Assembly: GCA_030425425.1 (NCBI GenBank)
Contig: JAUIAO010000032.1
Coordinates: 1-64,000 of the forward strand
Length of the DNA: 64,000 nt
Reading direction: 5' to 3'
Origin: Bacteroidia bacterium
GTDB taxonomy: Bacteria > Bacteroidota > Bacteroidia > Cytophagales > Cyclobacteriaceae
Below the pieces are notes generated by a model that saw only the letters and a program-made list of their open reading frames with translations, was not told the origin of the DNA and did not search any database. Within the stretch, counting starts at the first letter, position 1, and the number at the start of each line of letters is the position of its first letter. Below are positions 16,776 to 26,797 of the stretch, piece after piece. Position numbers and translations under genes: made by a program.

Positions 16776-17525
16776 CTAATCGTGATTCGAATGATCCCTC
16801 GGCACTAAATCAATAATTCTATTTGCCAGTCTGGAGAATGGCATACTTTGCAGATAGACAGTTCCTGTACCACTTACGGTAGCCAGAAATAAACCTTCTC
16901 CACCGAAGAACATTGATTTCAGATTTCCTGCACGCTCTATATCGTAATCCATTCCTTCTGAAAAACCCACCAGACAGCCAGTGTCAACAAGTAACGTCTC
17001 GTTATTCAATTCTTTTTTTACGATTGTTCCACCTGCATGTAGAAAAGCTAAGCCATCTCCTCGAAGCTTCTGAAGTATAAATCCTTCTCCACCAAAAAAA
17101 CCAGCTCCCAAACGCTTGCTAAATTCTACAGATACAGAAGTACCCATGGCCGCACAGAGAAATGCATCATTCTGACATAAAAAGCTGCCTCCTTCTGCAG
17201 CCAGGTCTACAGATATAATTGATCCCGGGTAAGGTGCCGCAAATGCCACTTCCTTTTTACCCATACCCACATTAGTGAAATGAGTCAGAAAAAGTGATTC
17301 CCCGGATATCATGCGTTTACCTGCGTCCAGCAATTTCCCAAAAATCCCTCGTTCTGGTTGAGAGCCATCACCCATTTTGGTTTCGAAGCTGATGCCTTGC
17401 TGCATCCAATTCATGGCTCCTGCTTCGGCAATCACCGTTTCACCCGGATCTAGAGAGATTGATACTACTTGCATGTCATTACCCTGAATGGTATAATCTA
17501 TTTCGTGTGATTGCATAATTGGCAT
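16776..17525 (-). CDS. AIM24/TIGR00266 family protein
   Basis: A 249-residue, Gly-rich, all-beta protein. The opening [36 protein letters not shown] and the repeated FFGGEG motifs match the AIM24/TIGR00266 family, a widespread group of trimeric beta-prism-like proteins with no settled bacterial function. There is no signal peptide. Its stop codon abuts the stop of the peptidase gene without a spacer. Confidence 0.88.
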   Translation of the reverse strand: MPIMQSHEIDYTIQGNDMQVVSISLDPGETVIAEAGAMNWMQQGISFETKMGDGSQPERGIFGKLLDAGKRMISGESLFLTHFTNVGMGKKEVAFAAPYPGSIISVDLAAEGGSFLCQNDAFLCAAMGTSVSVEFSKRLGAGFFGGEGFILQKLRGDGLAFLHAGGTIVKKELNNETLLVDTGCLVGFSEGMDYDIERAGNLKSMFFGGEGLFLATVSGTGTVYLQSMPFSRLANRIIDLVPRDHSNHD

Positions 17526-17630
17526 TTATTTGAATGTCTTAAAATTACGAGAATCTGGTCGGAATGATTTGCCTTGAGAGGAGAAACTCGCCTAGATTCA
17601 ATTATTTTGCCGTGAAACGAAAACATTACC

Positions 17631-18986
17631 ATGAACTGGCCACAACTCCTATCTTCAAAACGCTTTGGTGACAAAAAAGAACTGGACTCTAATGCCAGTG
17701 CAAGAAGTCGATTTGAGCAAGACTATGACCGGGTAGTATTTTCACATCCGTTCAGACGATTGCAGGACAAAACCCAGGTTTTTCCCTTGCCTGAAGATGA
17801 TTTTGTGCACACCAGACTCACGCATAGTCTGGAAGTATCGAGTGTAGGCAGATCACTTGGCAGAATGGTTGGCGAGCAGTTGATTAATAAATATCCAGAG
17901 TTAAACGTTTCAGGGTTCACTTCCCACGATTTTGGTGGTATAGTGGCCGCTGCTTGTTTGGCGCACGACCTTGGGAACCCTCCTTTTGGGCATTCTGGGG
18001 AAACGGCGATTTCTTCCTTTTTCATTGATAACCCGAAGGGTAGAAATTTCCGGGATCGAGTGTTAGAGGAGGAATGGACCGACCTGACAAATTTTGAAGG
18101 TAATGCCCAGGGATTCCGTATATTAAATGATGAAGCCAACAGCGGATTGAAACTCACTTTTGCTACTTTGGGAGCATTCACTAAATACCCCAAAACTTCG
18201 GGCTCTCCCAAGCTGGAAGATCGCAAAAGCCAGAAGAAATATGGCGTTTACAGAAGTGAATTAAGCCTTTTTGAAGATATGGCTGGTGAAATGGACCTAA
18301 GAGTACTGGGCCAGGAAGCATGGTGCAGACACCCGTTGACTTTTTTGGTGGAGGCAGCGGACGACATCTGCTACAACATCATTGACCTGGAGGATGGCTG
18401 TCGGTTAGGGTTGGTGCCCTATGAGACTACCAGAGACTTGATGGCCGCAATCATTGGGAAAAGGTATGACCAGGAGAAACTGGAGCGATCCAATGACAAG
18501 AATCAGAAAATAGGATTGCTCAGGGCAATGGCCATTCACCAATTGATCATTGAATGTGTGAACTTATTTTTGGAAAAAGAAGAGGATATTTTGAATGGTG
18601 AGTTTGACAGTGCTCTGACAGATTATATTCCTTCCGGAGATGTGCTAAATAGCATTACCAAACTATCAGTAAAAGAAATCTACAGAAGTAAGCAGGTGCT
18701 CGAACGAGAAGCTGGTGGTTTTGAGGTAATCGGCAAACTCATGGAGTCTTTTTGCCTTGCGGTTTATTCCAAGTCGTTTGACTCGGAACAGTTCACTCCC
18801 AGACTGCAGTCGATTTACAGTTTGATCCCAGAAACGCACCTGGAAAAACTCAAAAAACCTGACATGAGTGTTTACGAAACATTGATGGTGGTAACGGATT
18901 TTATTTCAAGCCTTACAGACTCACACGCGATCAAGATTTACAAAACGATTTATGGTTTTTCACTACCATCATCCAAAGGCTTCTAA
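17631..18986 (+). CDS. dgt: Deoxyguanosinetriphosphate triphosphohydrolase (dGTPase)
   Basis: A 451-residue HD-domain enzyme that hydrolyses dGTP to deoxyguanosine and triphosphate, helping to set dNTP levels. Key motifs are RSRFEQDYDRVVFSHPFRRLQDKTQVFPL, THSLEVSSVGR, the metal-binding AHDLGNPPFGHSGE (HD pair), and VEAADDICYNIIDLEDG with the last metal ligand. Length and order fit the long Bacteroidota Dgt group. The ATG at 17631 is supported by the MNWPQLLSSKRFGD start typical of the family. Confidence 0.95.
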   Translation: MNWPQLLSSKRFGDKKELDSNASARSRFEQDYDRVVFSHPFRRLQDKTQVFPLPEDDFVHTRLTHSLEVSSVGRSLGRMVGEQLINKYPELNVSGFTSHDFGGIVAAACLAHDLGNPPFGHSGETAISSFFIDNPKGRNFRDRVLEEEWTDLTNFEGNAQGFRILNDEANSGLKLTFATLGAFTKYPKTSGSPKLEDRKSQKKYGVYRSELSLFEDMAGEMDLRVLGQEAWCRHPLTFLVEAADDICYNIIDLEDGCRLGLVPYETTRDLMAAIIGKRYDQEKLERSNDKNQKIGLLRAMAIHQLIIECVNLFLEKEEDILNGEFDSALTDYIPSGDVLNSITKLSVKEIYRSKQVLEREAGGFEVIGKLMESFCLAVYSKSFDSEQFTPRLQSIYSLIPETHLEKLKKPDMSVYETLMVVTDFISSLTDSHAIKIYKTIYGFSLPSSKGF

Positions 18987-19077
18987 CAATGGCATGTTAG
19001 TTGGGGTTAGGGAATAAGGAATCAATAAAAATTGCTTTTAGCATCACCACCAAAAAGCCTCAATATCAATCAATTAA

Positions 19078-19112
19078 TTCGGTTCTCCGAACGATTAAAA
19101 TCATTACATTTG
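19078..19112 (+). promoter_or_regulatory. Putative promoter and small inverted repeat before the RND exporter
   Basis: TACATTTG (19105-19112) matches TAnnTTTG and lies 13 bp before the ATG at 19126. An inverted repeat TTCGG-ttct-CCGAA (19078-19091) covers the expected -33 region and could be an operator. No regulator candidate is linked. Confidence 0.4.
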
Positions 19113-19125
19113 CAGCCTTATTTTC

Positions 19126-21507
19126 ATGTGGACCAATATAGCTAATTCAATTCTTAAGTATAGGATCACCCTTATGGTCATTTTAGGGGTGATTACTTTG
19201 TTTATGGCCTATCAGGCTCAGTACATCCAGTGGTCGTATAATCTGTCCAATGTGGTGCCGAGCAATGATCCTGACCAGGTCTTTTTCAGGCAGTTTAAAG
19301 AAACTTTTGGAGAGGATGGAAACATCATGGCGCTGGGTTTCAAAGACAGTGCAATTTATGAAGTAGACAACTTCAAAAAGCTTAAGTTTCTCACTGATGA
19401 GGTAAAAAATATCAAAGGTGTCAAAGATGTTTTGGGTCTTGCCAATCTTCAAATGTTGGTGAAAAACAATGAGGAAAAACGCTTTGAATTGAAACCGATT
19501 TTTACAGAAGTTCCAGATTCTCAACAAAAGCTGGATAGCATTCTGGCCTTTACAGAAACCCTAAAGTTTTACTCCGGACAGTTGGTCAATCAAGAAAATG
19601 GGGCCACGCTCATTCTGGTTACAGTAGACAAAGAGGCGCTCAATTCTGAGTATCGACATACGATGATTGCTGATATAGTTCGTGCAGGCAGTCAGTTTGA
19701 GGAAGTGACCAATATCAATGTAAACTACGCGGGATTACCATATATACGATCGGTCAATACGCTCAAGATTAAGGAAGAGCTCAATAAATTTTTGATTTAT
19801 TCGGTCATTATCACCGGTATTATACTTTTCGGTTTTTTCCGATCCTTCAAAGCCGTACTCTTCCCTTTGATTATCATTGGAGTAATCGTCATCTGGGTGA
19901 TGGGTACACTATCTCTGTTTGATTACAAAATCACCTTACTCACAGGGCTGATTCCATCCATCATTGTCGTCATAGGTATACCCAATAGTGTATACATGCT
20001 CAACAAGTATCACTATGAATACTCTAAGGATGGCGATCAGATGAAAGCCCTTGGCAAGATCATCAAGAACATAGGGATTGTCACTTTCTTCACCAATTTC
20101 ACCACTGCCGTTGGATTTTTGGTGTTGTTATCTACTGATATTCCAATTCTGCGGGAGTTTGGGTTAGTTGCAGGTCTTAATATCATGTTTACTTTCATTG
20201 TAAGCACGGTTTTGATTCCCTCAGTATTTTCATTGTCCAAACCCCCTTCCCCACGACACCTAAAGCATCTTGATTTCAAAATGCTCAATAAAGTTTTGGT
20301 GGTGTTGGATGTACTGGTACATAAACGTCGGCCATTAATATTTGTCATCACTATCATCATGGTGGTCGTTTCTGTTTTTGGATTATCAAAAATTTACTCA
20401 GTTGCATACATGGTAGATGACCTTCCGGAAGAAAGTCCGTTGGCATTACAACTGAAGTTTTTCGAGGAGAACTTCAGCGGAGTGATGCCTTTGGAAGTGA
20501 TTGTGGATACCGGATCTAAAAAAGGAATTCAGCGATTGAGTAACCTGAGGACCATCAATGAGTTTGAAATGTTTCTCGATTCACTGCAGGGCATTTCTCA
20601 GCCGGTATCGGTGGTGAGTTTTATCAAAGCGGCCAGACAGGCTTTTTATAATCAGAACCCCGCGTTTTACTCCATTCCGAATAGTCGGGAGAGTGCGTTC
20701 ATTTTGAAATACTTGAAAGCCAACGAAACACAAGACAAGGCTGGTTTAGCCAAATCCTTTGTGGATAGTACGGGGCAGTTCATACGTATTTCATTGAAAA
20801 TGCCTGATATCGGATCCAACAAATTGGATTCATTGGTAACAGACGTTATTTCTCCCAGGATCGAAGAAATATTTGGAGATACCAAAATGGACGCTCGTAT
20901 TACGGGGACGGTTCCATTGTTTATCAAAGGGAATAAATACCTGACTGACAATCTGATTACTTCTATGATTTTTGCGTTTTTTATCATCGCATTGATCATG
21001 GCCATTTTGTTTAAAAACTTCAAAATGATTGTAATCTCATTGATCCCAAATATTATTCCACTTATGATGACCGGAGCAATTATGGGATATTTCGGCATAC
21101 CGCTGAAGCCGAGTACAGCACTGATATTCAGTATAGCTTTTGGGATATCTGTTGATACTTCAATACACTTTCTGGCAAAATACCGTCAGGAACTTCAGAT
21201 TCATAATCACTTCACTCCAATTGCTATCAGTAGAAGCATCAGGGAAACAGGAAAGAGTATGATTTATACATCTATCATTCTGTTCTTTGGGTTTATCATT
21301 TTTACTTTTTCAGAATTCGGAGGAACGATCGCTCTCGGTAAACTCACATCTATTACCCTGCTCTTGGCGATGTTTACCAACCTGATCGTACTGCCGGCTC
21401 TGCTCATGCAGTTTGACTCGGGAAAAACCAAAGATCAGGATCACCCATACATAGATGATTTTGCGAAAGCAGACTATGGGGACGATAATGAAGAAAATAA
21501 AGATTAA
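19126..21507 (+). CDS. RND superfamily exporter, MMPL/SSD type
   Basis: A 793-residue inner-membrane protein with two repeats, each one membrane helix, a large periplasmic loop and a cluster of five helices (first cluster about 225-370, second about 605-770). The Gly/Asp-containing helix segments (LLTGLIPSIIVVIGIPNSVYM; FGISVDTSIHFLAKY) are characteristic of MMPL/Patched-like RND proteins. These move lipids or hydrophobic molecules; hopanoid and lipoprotein-linked exporters are relatives. There is no adaptor or outer-membrane partner gene beside it. The C-terminus is an acidic cytoplasmic tail. Confidence 0.88.
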   Translation: MWTNIANSILKYRITLMVILGVITLFMAYQAQYIQWSYNLSNVVPSNDPDQVFFRQFKETFGEDGNIMALGFKDSAIYEVDNFKKLKFLTDEVKNIKGVKDVLGLANLQMLVKNNEEKRFELKPIFTEVPDSQQKLDSILAFTETLKFYSGQLVNQENGATLILVTVDKEALNSEYRHTMIADIVRAGSQFEEVTNINVNYAGLPYIRSVNTLKIKEELNKFLIYSVIITGIILFGFFRSFKAVLFPLIIIGVIVIWVMGTLSLFDYKITLLTGLIPSIIVVIGIPNSVYMLNKYHYEYSKDGDQMKALGKIIKNIGIVTFFTNFTTAVGFLVLLSTDIPILREFGLVAGLNIMFTFIVSTVLIPSVFSLSKPPSPRHLKHLDFKMLNKVLVVLDVLVHKRRPLIFVITIIMVVVSVFGLSKIYSVAYMVDDLPEESPLALQLKFFEENFSGVMPLEVIVDTGSKKGIQRLSNLRTINEFEMFLDSLQGISQPVSVVSFIKAARQAFYNQNPAFYSIPNSRESAFILKYLKANETQDKAGLAKSFVDSTGQFIRISLKMPDIGSNKLDSLVTDVISPRIEEIFGDTKMDARITGTVPLFIKGNKYLTDNLITSMIFAFFIIALIMAILFKNFKMIVISLIPNIIPLMMTGAIMGYFGIPLKPSTALIFSIAFGISVDTSIHFLAKYRQELQIHNHFTPIAISRSIRETGKSMIYTSIILFFGFIIFTFSEFGGTIALGKLTSITLLLAMFTNLIVLPALLMQFDSGKTKDQDHPYIDDFAKADYGDDNEENKD

Positions 21508-21533
21508 TACGCATTTTAAAAATCAGGAATAAG

Positions 21534-24500
21534 GTGGCTAAATATCCAGAATACAAACAGGTCAATTATCCGAATATAGCTTCCGAAATACTCAAATTTT
21601 GGGAGGACAATAAGATTTTCGAAAAGTCAATCACTGAGCGTGAAGGCAAGGAGACTTTTACATTTTACGAAGGACCTCCATCAGCCAACGGTACGCCTGG
21701 TATTCACCATGTGATGGCTCGGACGGTAAAGGATATTTTCTGCCGATTCAAAACTCAAAAAGGTTATCAGGTAAAGCGAAAAGGGGGTTGGGATACTCAC
21801 GGATTGCCAGTGGAGCTTCAGGTTGAGAAAGAACTTGGCATCAAAAAAGATGATATTGGGAAGACCATTTCTGTAGCGGAATACAATCAGAAATGTAAGG
21901 AAACGGTAATGCGTTTCAAAGACGAATGGGATCGCCTGACTCAGCAGATGGGTTATTGGGTGGATCTTGACGATCCGTATATCACATTCGACCAAAAATA
22001 TATGGAGACTCTTTGGCAATTGCTGAAGAGACTTTACGACAAAGGATTGCTTTACAAAGGCTACACTATTCAGCCATATTCTCCGGCAGCAGGTACGGGT
22101 TTGAGTTCACACGAGTTGAACCAGCCGGGTTGCTACAGAGATGTGAAGGATACTACTGTCGTTGCTCAGTTCAAAGTGACAGACGCTTCGAAATTGGGCG
22201 TTTCTGACACAGTTCACATTCTAGCCTGGACAACCACTCCATGGACATTGCCATCCAACAGTGCTTTGGCGGTTGGTGAAAACATCAATTATGTGTTGGT
22301 GACTTCTTACAACCAATACACTTTCGAAAAGATCAATGTTGTATTGGCGAAGGATTTGGTCGGAAAGTACTTCAATGCCAAAGCTGCAGATATAGCCATT
22401 GAGGATTATAAAGAAGGCGACAAGTTGATTCCTTGGACAATTGTGAAGGAATTCAAAGGTTCTGAATTAGTTGGATTAGAATATGAGCAGTTGATGCCAT
22501 ACGTACAGCCAGAAAAACCTGCTTTCCAGGTGATTCCGGGTGATTTTGTGAGTACAGAAGATGGTACTGGTATCGTACACATAGCCCCTACTTTTGGTGC
22601 GGATGATAAACGTGTTGCGGACAAAGCTGGCATCCCTGCTATCACCGTAAAAGACGAGCAGGGTTACGACATGCCTTTGGTGAATAAGAAAGGTCAGTTT
22701 GTGGATGAAGTAACTGACTATGCTGGTCGATTTGTGAAGGAAGAATATTTTGAAGCATCGGTCACTCAGGAAAAGGATTTCAAACCGACCGATGTACTCA
22801 TCGCCATTCAGCTGAAGGAGCAGAACAAAGCATTTAAAGTAGAGAAATACGAGCACAACTATCCTCACTGTTGGCGAACAGATAAGCCGGTACTTTACTA
22901 TCCACTGGATAGCTGGTTTATCAAAACAACAGCTTTGAAAGACAGATTGGTTGACCTCAATAAAACCATCAATTGGAAACCTGCTGCTACAGGTAGCGGA
23001 CGATTTGGAAACTGGTTGGAAAATCTGGTGGACTGGAACCTGAGTAGATCAAGATTCTGGGGAACGCCATTACCAATTTGGGTAACCAAAGACAGAAAAG
23101 AAGAAAAGTGTATCGGTAGCATTGCTGAGCTTCAGGAGGAAGTGAAGAAATCAATCGCTGCAGGTCACATGAGTGAGGAAATCGGGGATGATTTCGATCT
23201 CCACAGACCGTATGTGGATGATGTGATTTTGGTGAGCTCTACTGGTGAGCCGATGTATCGTGAGCCCGATCTGATCGACGTTTGGTTCGATTCTGGAGCG
23301 ATGCCTTATGCACAGTGGCACTTCCCATTCGAAAACGAAGATATTTTCAACGATAACTATCCTGCAGATTTCATTGCCGAAGGTGTGGATCAGACCAGAG
23401 GTTGGTTCTTTACCCTTCATGCGATTGCTGTGTTACTTTTTGATCAGGTAGCATTCAAGAATGTAATTGCGAATGGACTTGTGTTGGATAAAAATGGTAA
23501 CAAGATGTCCAAACGATTGGGCAATGCGGTGAATCCATTCGAGACGATGGACAAATATGGCCCGGATGCGACTCGCTGGTACATGATTGTCAATGCGAAC
23601 CCTTGGGACAACCTGAAATTTGACATAGATGGAGTAGTGGAGGTTCAGCGGAAGTACTTCGGTACATTGGCCAACACTTATTCATTCTTTGCGCTTTACG
23701 CCAATTTGGATGGTTTTGATTTCTCAAAGCCAGCCCTTCCGATGGCCGAAAGAACCGAGAGTGATCGTTGGGTAATCAGTCGATTGAATAGTTTGATCAA
23801 GGAAGTGGATGCTGCTTTTGCTGACTATGAGCCAACAAAAGCTGCTCGTGCCATCCAGAACTATGTGAATGACGACCTCAGCAACTGGTATGTTCGATTG
23901 AACAGGAAACGTTTCTGGGTTGGAGAATATAACAATGACAAGGAAGCGGCTTATCAGACGCTTTATACAGCCTTGATGACTGTGGCTAAGTTGTCTGCTC
24001 CGATTGCGCCTTTCTACTCTGAGAAACTTTATCAGGACCTGAATTCTGTATCGAATGTTGACAACCATGAGTCAGTGCACCTGGCGGACTTCCCGGTTGC
24101 AGATGAGAGTCTGATTGATTTGGAATTGGAGAAAAGAATGCACATTGCGCAGAGTGCTTCTTCTTTGGTGCACAGCTTGAGAAAGAAAGAAAAAATCAAG
24201 GTTCGTCAGCCATTGCATAAGGTGTTGATTCCTATTTTGAATGAAGCGGATAAGGACAGGATCTCAAAAGTAGCGGAGTTGATCATCTCTGAAACTAACG
24301 TGAAGGAGGTAGAATATGTGGATGACGCTTCGGGTATATTGGTGAAAAAAGTGAAGCCAAACTTTAGAAAGCTTGGACAGCAATTTGGCAAACAGATGAA
24401 ATTGGTAGCTGCTCAGATCAACCAAATGGATCAGGATAACATCAAACAACTGGAACAATCTGGTGCTTATGAAATCGACCTAGAAGGAGAAAAAGTGTCA

Positions 24501-24863
24501 TTGGGAATTGATGATGTGGAGATTACTTCAGAAGATATCCCGGGATGGTTAGTAGCAAGCGAAGATGGCTTGACTGTAGCACTGGATATTACGATCACAG
24601 ATGACCTGAAGAAAGAGGGAATCAGCCGAGATGTGGTAAACAGATTGCAGAATCTTAGAAAGGATCAGGGATTAGAAGTGCAGGACAAGATTAAAGTATC
24701 TGTTAACACAGCGGACGAGTTGTTGAAAGAATCGATAGAAGTTCATAAAGAATACATCCAAAAAGAAACACAGGCGTTGAGTTTGGAGTTAGTCGAAGGA
24801 GTTTCAGGTACTGAGCTTGATATCGATGGGCTGTTGATGAATGTGAGCATTGAGGTAGCTTAA
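21534..24863 (+). CDS. ileS: Isoleucyl-tRNA synthetase, type 2, with GIHH signature
   Basis: A 1109-residue class Ia synthetase for tRNA-Ile, starting at GTG. The first signature is GIHH (residues 56-59, in ANGTPGIHHVMART) rather than HIGH, so the first and third positions are swapped. The second signature is KMSKR (657-661). The CP1 editing domain contains AWTTTPWTLPSN and the TEDGTGIVHIAP region. The C-terminus lacks the zinc-finger cysteines of type 1 enzymes and resembles the eukaryote-like type 2 group, known for mupirocin resistance. It is 26 bp after the RND exporter and is followed by lspA. Confidence 0.96.
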   Translation: MAKYPEYKQVNYPNIASEILKFWEDNKIFEKSITEREGKETFTFYEGPPSANGTPGIHHVMARTVKDIFCRFKTQKGYQVKRKGGWDTHGLPVELQVEKELGIKKDDIGKTISVAEYNQKCKETVMRFKDEWDRLTQQMGYWVDLDDPYITFDQKYMETLWQLLKRLYDKGLLYKGYTIQPYSPAAGTGLSSHELNQPGCYRDVKDTTVVAQFKVTDASKLGVSDTVHILAWTTTPWTLPSNSALAVGENINYVLVTSYNQYTFEKINVVLAKDLVGKYFNAKAADIAIEDYKEGDKLIPWTIVKEFKGSELVGLEYEQLMPYVQPEKPAFQVIPGDFVSTEDGTGIVHIAPTFGADDKRVADKAGIPAITVKDEQGYDMPLVNKKGQFVDEVTDYAGRFVKEEYFEASVTQEKDFKPTDVLIAIQLKEQNKAFKVEKYEHNYPHCWRTDKPVLYYPLDSWFIKTTALKDRLVDLNKTINWKPAATGSGRFGNWLENLVDWNLSRSRFWGTPLPIWVTKDRKEEKCIGSIAELQEEVKKSIAAGHMSEEIGDDFDLHRPYVDDVILVSSTGEPMYREPDLIDVWFDSGAMPYAQWHFPFENEDIFNDNYPADFIAEGVDQTRGWFFTLHAIAVLLFDQVAFKNVIANGLVLDKNGNKMSKRLGNAVNPFETMDKYGPDATRWYMIVNANPWDNLKFDIDGVVEVQRKYFGTLANTYSFFALYANLDGFDFSKPALPMAERTESDRWVISRLNSLIKEVDAAFADYEPTKAARAIQNYVNDDLSNWYVRLNRKRFWVGEYNNDKEAAYQTLYTALMTVAKLSAPIAPFYSEKLYQDLNSVSNVDNHESVHLADFPVADESLIDLELEKRMHIAQSASSLVHSLRKKEKIKVRQPLHKVLIPILNEADKDRISKVAELIISETNVKEVEYVDDASGILVKKVKPNFRKLGQQFGKQMKLVAAQINQMDQDNIKQLEQSGAYEIDLEGEKVSLGIDDVEITSEDIPGWLVASEDGLTVALDITITDDLKKEGISRDVVNRLQNLRKDQGLEVQDKIKVSVNTADELLKESIEVHKEYIQKETQALSLELVEGVSGTELDIDGLLMNVSIEVA

Positions 24864-24870
24864 AGTTAGG

Positions 24871-24894
24871 AGCTGGGAGTTTGAAGCTGGAAGT
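24871..24894. repeat. Short imperfect tandem repeat between ileS and lspA
   Basis: AGCTGGGAGT (24871-24880) and AGCTGGAAGT (24885-24894) form a short imperfect direct repeat in the 91-bp ileS-lspA gap. No function is evident. Confidence 0.4.
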
Positions 24895-24954
24895 AATTGA
24901 ATTGAAGTATTAAAAAGCTAAAATCCAGAGGCGATAAGCCTAAAGCCAATAAAA

Positions 24955-25602
24955 ATGATTGAAGAAAAGAAACCGGCAGTATATGTCTATTATCTGATCA
25001 GCCTTGGGGTGATTGCCTTGGATCAGATTGTGAAAATGGTGGTGCACTTCAACATGGAGCTGGGCTCCAGAGGTCAGATCAAGATCTTTGGCGATTGGTT
25101 CAAACTCCACTATCTCACCAATCCGGGTATGGCATTCGGAATGGAAATCGGGATGGAGAATGGCAAGCTCGTGCTCACCTTATTTCGACTTGCAGCCATG
25201 TTTGCGATAGGTTATTACTTATTTCTGCTTTACAAAAAACAATCGAATACTGGTTTGTTGATTTGTGTGGCCATGATCCTTGGTGGAGCGATTGGCAACC
25301 TCGTTGATAGTATTTTTTATGGTGTTTGGCTGGACAATGCTCCTTTTGATGCTCCAATGCCATGGTTTTATGGTCAGGTGGTAGATATGTTCTACATCGA
25401 TATCTGGGAAGGTCGCATTGCTGATTGGGTACCGATTTTCGGTGGAGATTACATGGCTCTTTGGCCGGTTTTCAATGTAGCTGATGCTGCAATATTCCTT
25501 GGCATCACATTCATCCTGATCTTCCAGAAAAGATATTTTAGTCATCTAGACGAAGAACCTCAGCCTCGCCCTGAGACTGATCAGGAAGTGTTGGAGAGTT
25601 AG
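24955..25602 (+). CDS. lspA: Lipoprotein signal peptidase (signal peptidase II)
   Basis: A 215-residue inner-membrane aspartyl protease that removes signal peptides from prolipoproteins. There are four membrane helices. The catalytic Asp pair lies in GGAIGNLVDS and in FNVADAAIF; YLTNPGMAFG is the conserved first loop. The insertion between the two (about 120-165, with FYGQVVDMFYIDIW) is usual for Bacteroidota LspA. The C-terminal tail is acidic. The order ileS then lspA is common in this phylum, often with a DksA/TraR-type gene between them, which is absent here. Confidence 0.95.
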   Translation: MIEEKKPAVYVYYLISLGVIALDQIVKMVVHFNMELGSRGQIKIFGDWFKLHYLTNPGMAFGMEIGMENGKLVLTLFRLAAMFAIGYYLFLLYKKQSNTGLLICVAMILGGAIGNLVDSIFYGVWLDNAPFDAPMPWFYGQVVDMFYIDIWEGRIADWVPIFGGDYMALWPVFNVADAAIFLGITFILIFQKRYFSHLDEEPQPRPETDQEVLES

Positions 25603-25703
25603 GTTATGATCTGAACCCATCTCTTTGTCAATATTTTTATTGGAACCTTTTAAAGTGGGAAGGGTGGTTTATATTTAGAAAGAGTTGTTTTAGCATTGAT
25701 AGA

Positions 25704-26150
25704 ATGAATTTTGAAAAAAATCAAGAGAGATTAAGTCTTGTTGGGAGGAGTAGTATGACAATGGCTTTATCTGCAAGTGTTTCTGGAGGCACAAGTTTTT
25801 CATTCTTTTTATATGTTTTAATGAATTGGCCAATCTTTTCTATAGTTAGTGGAATAGCCCTTTTCTTTTACTTATTAGAAATCTTAGCTTATGAATACGT
25901 TATAAGTAGTAATTATATTTCTTATAAGTATTTCTTAACAGGAAGAACAAAAGCATATAAAGACATAAATATTAATAGTATCAGGTTCATTGAACAATCG
26001 GTGAAAGTTTCTCCGAGCTTGTTGGTCATATTTGATAGCAATTCAAAAACACACAAAAAGCATATATATTTTAACCAAATTGATAAAAAAGCAATGAATG
26101 CGTTTAAAGAATTCATGATCAATGATGGTATTCAGATGAATGGTTTTTGA
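25704..26150 (+). CDS. Hypothetical membrane protein with PH-like C-terminal half
   Basis: A 148-residue protein with two membrane helices at about 35-75 followed by a soluble, strand-rich half. That half, from YEYVISSNYISYKYFLTGRTKAYKDI, resembles bacterial PH-type domains of small membrane proteins. Codon use is AT-rich relative to lspA. I do not recognise a named family. Confidence 0.6.
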   Translation: MNFEKNQERLSLVGRSSMTMALSASVSGGTSFSFFLYVLMNWPIFSIVSGIALFFYLLEILAYEYVISSNYISYKYFLTGRTKAYKDININSIRFIEQSVKVSPSLLVIFDSNSKTHKKHIYFNQIDKKAMNAFKEFMINDGIQMNGF

Positions 26151-26262
26151 TATACATCTATATTGATGAAAGCGTTCTGTGGTTTATTTAATGTAAGCTG
26201 TAATGCCTCTACCCAAGCTTGTTCATTCTACTCCCTATTTTTGTATCTCTAATTATTATAAG

Positions 26263-26456
26263 ATGGCTGAAATTACTTTGAAATATGACGATCGTATGCT
26301 CTGGCCAAAAAGACTTTGAAATTTGTGCTTTCAATTGGAATTTTTGAGAAGGTTTCGGGTTTGGAGGAAGCACTTGAAGATGTCAAAAAAGGCAAGACTA
26401 ATTCTTATCAAAATAGTGACGAATTATTCGAAAAAGTTGTTAGGTATCAATTCTAA
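26263..26456 (+). pseudogene. Antitoxin-like gene with a one-base frameshift
   Basis: From the ATG at 26263 the frame encodes MAEITLKYDDR and then runs into a stop. Adding one base near 26296 restores a 64-residue product that continues ALAKKTLKFVLSIGIFEKVSG and ends KVVRYQF before the stop at 26456. The start and size fit the small Bacteroidota proteins that pair with RelE-type toxins. The gene is probably a decayed antitoxin. Its 3' end overlaps by 4 bp the convergent toxin gene at 26453. Confidence 0.65.
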
Positions 26457-26797
26457 TAATCCTCACCCATTCTTGTGGTATCCATTTTCGTTGGAAAGAA
26501 GTCAGTGATATAGACTGTTTTAGTTGTTTCTTCAATGAAATACACAATCTTCAATTCAAAGTGTCGGGTGATTTTCACTAGTATAAACCTAAACTCTTGG
26601 GGAAGGCGTTGTAAAAATTTCTCCTTTGTCCCTCTTCTTGGCTTCACCTTAAGAGAAGCTGCTTTTTCGATAAAGTATTCATCTATTTCAGATGCTCGAT
26701 CAAAACTGAAGTGGGTAAAAATATAGGGTAGTATATCCCGCTGATAGCGGAGCTTAGCTGGAGAAGAAATAACTACTTGGTATTCATTTTCCTCCAT
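26453..26797 (-). CDS. RelE/ParE-family toxin
   Basis: A 114-residue basic protein with the alpha-alpha-beta pattern of RelE/ParE toxins: RYQRDILPYIFTHFSFDRASE, then strands with FRFILVKITRHFELKIVYFIEE and a C-terminal VYITDFFPTK. Such toxins cleave mRNA on the ribosome or inhibit gyrase. Its start overlaps the upstream antitoxin gene by 25 bp, so the two are translationally coupled. Confidence 0.75.
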   Translation of the reverse strand: MEENEYQVVISSPAKLRYQRDILPYIFTHFSFDRASEIDEYFIEKAASLKVKPRRGTKEKFLQRLPQEFRFILVKITRHFELKIVYFIEETTKTVYITDFFPTKMDTTRMGEDY

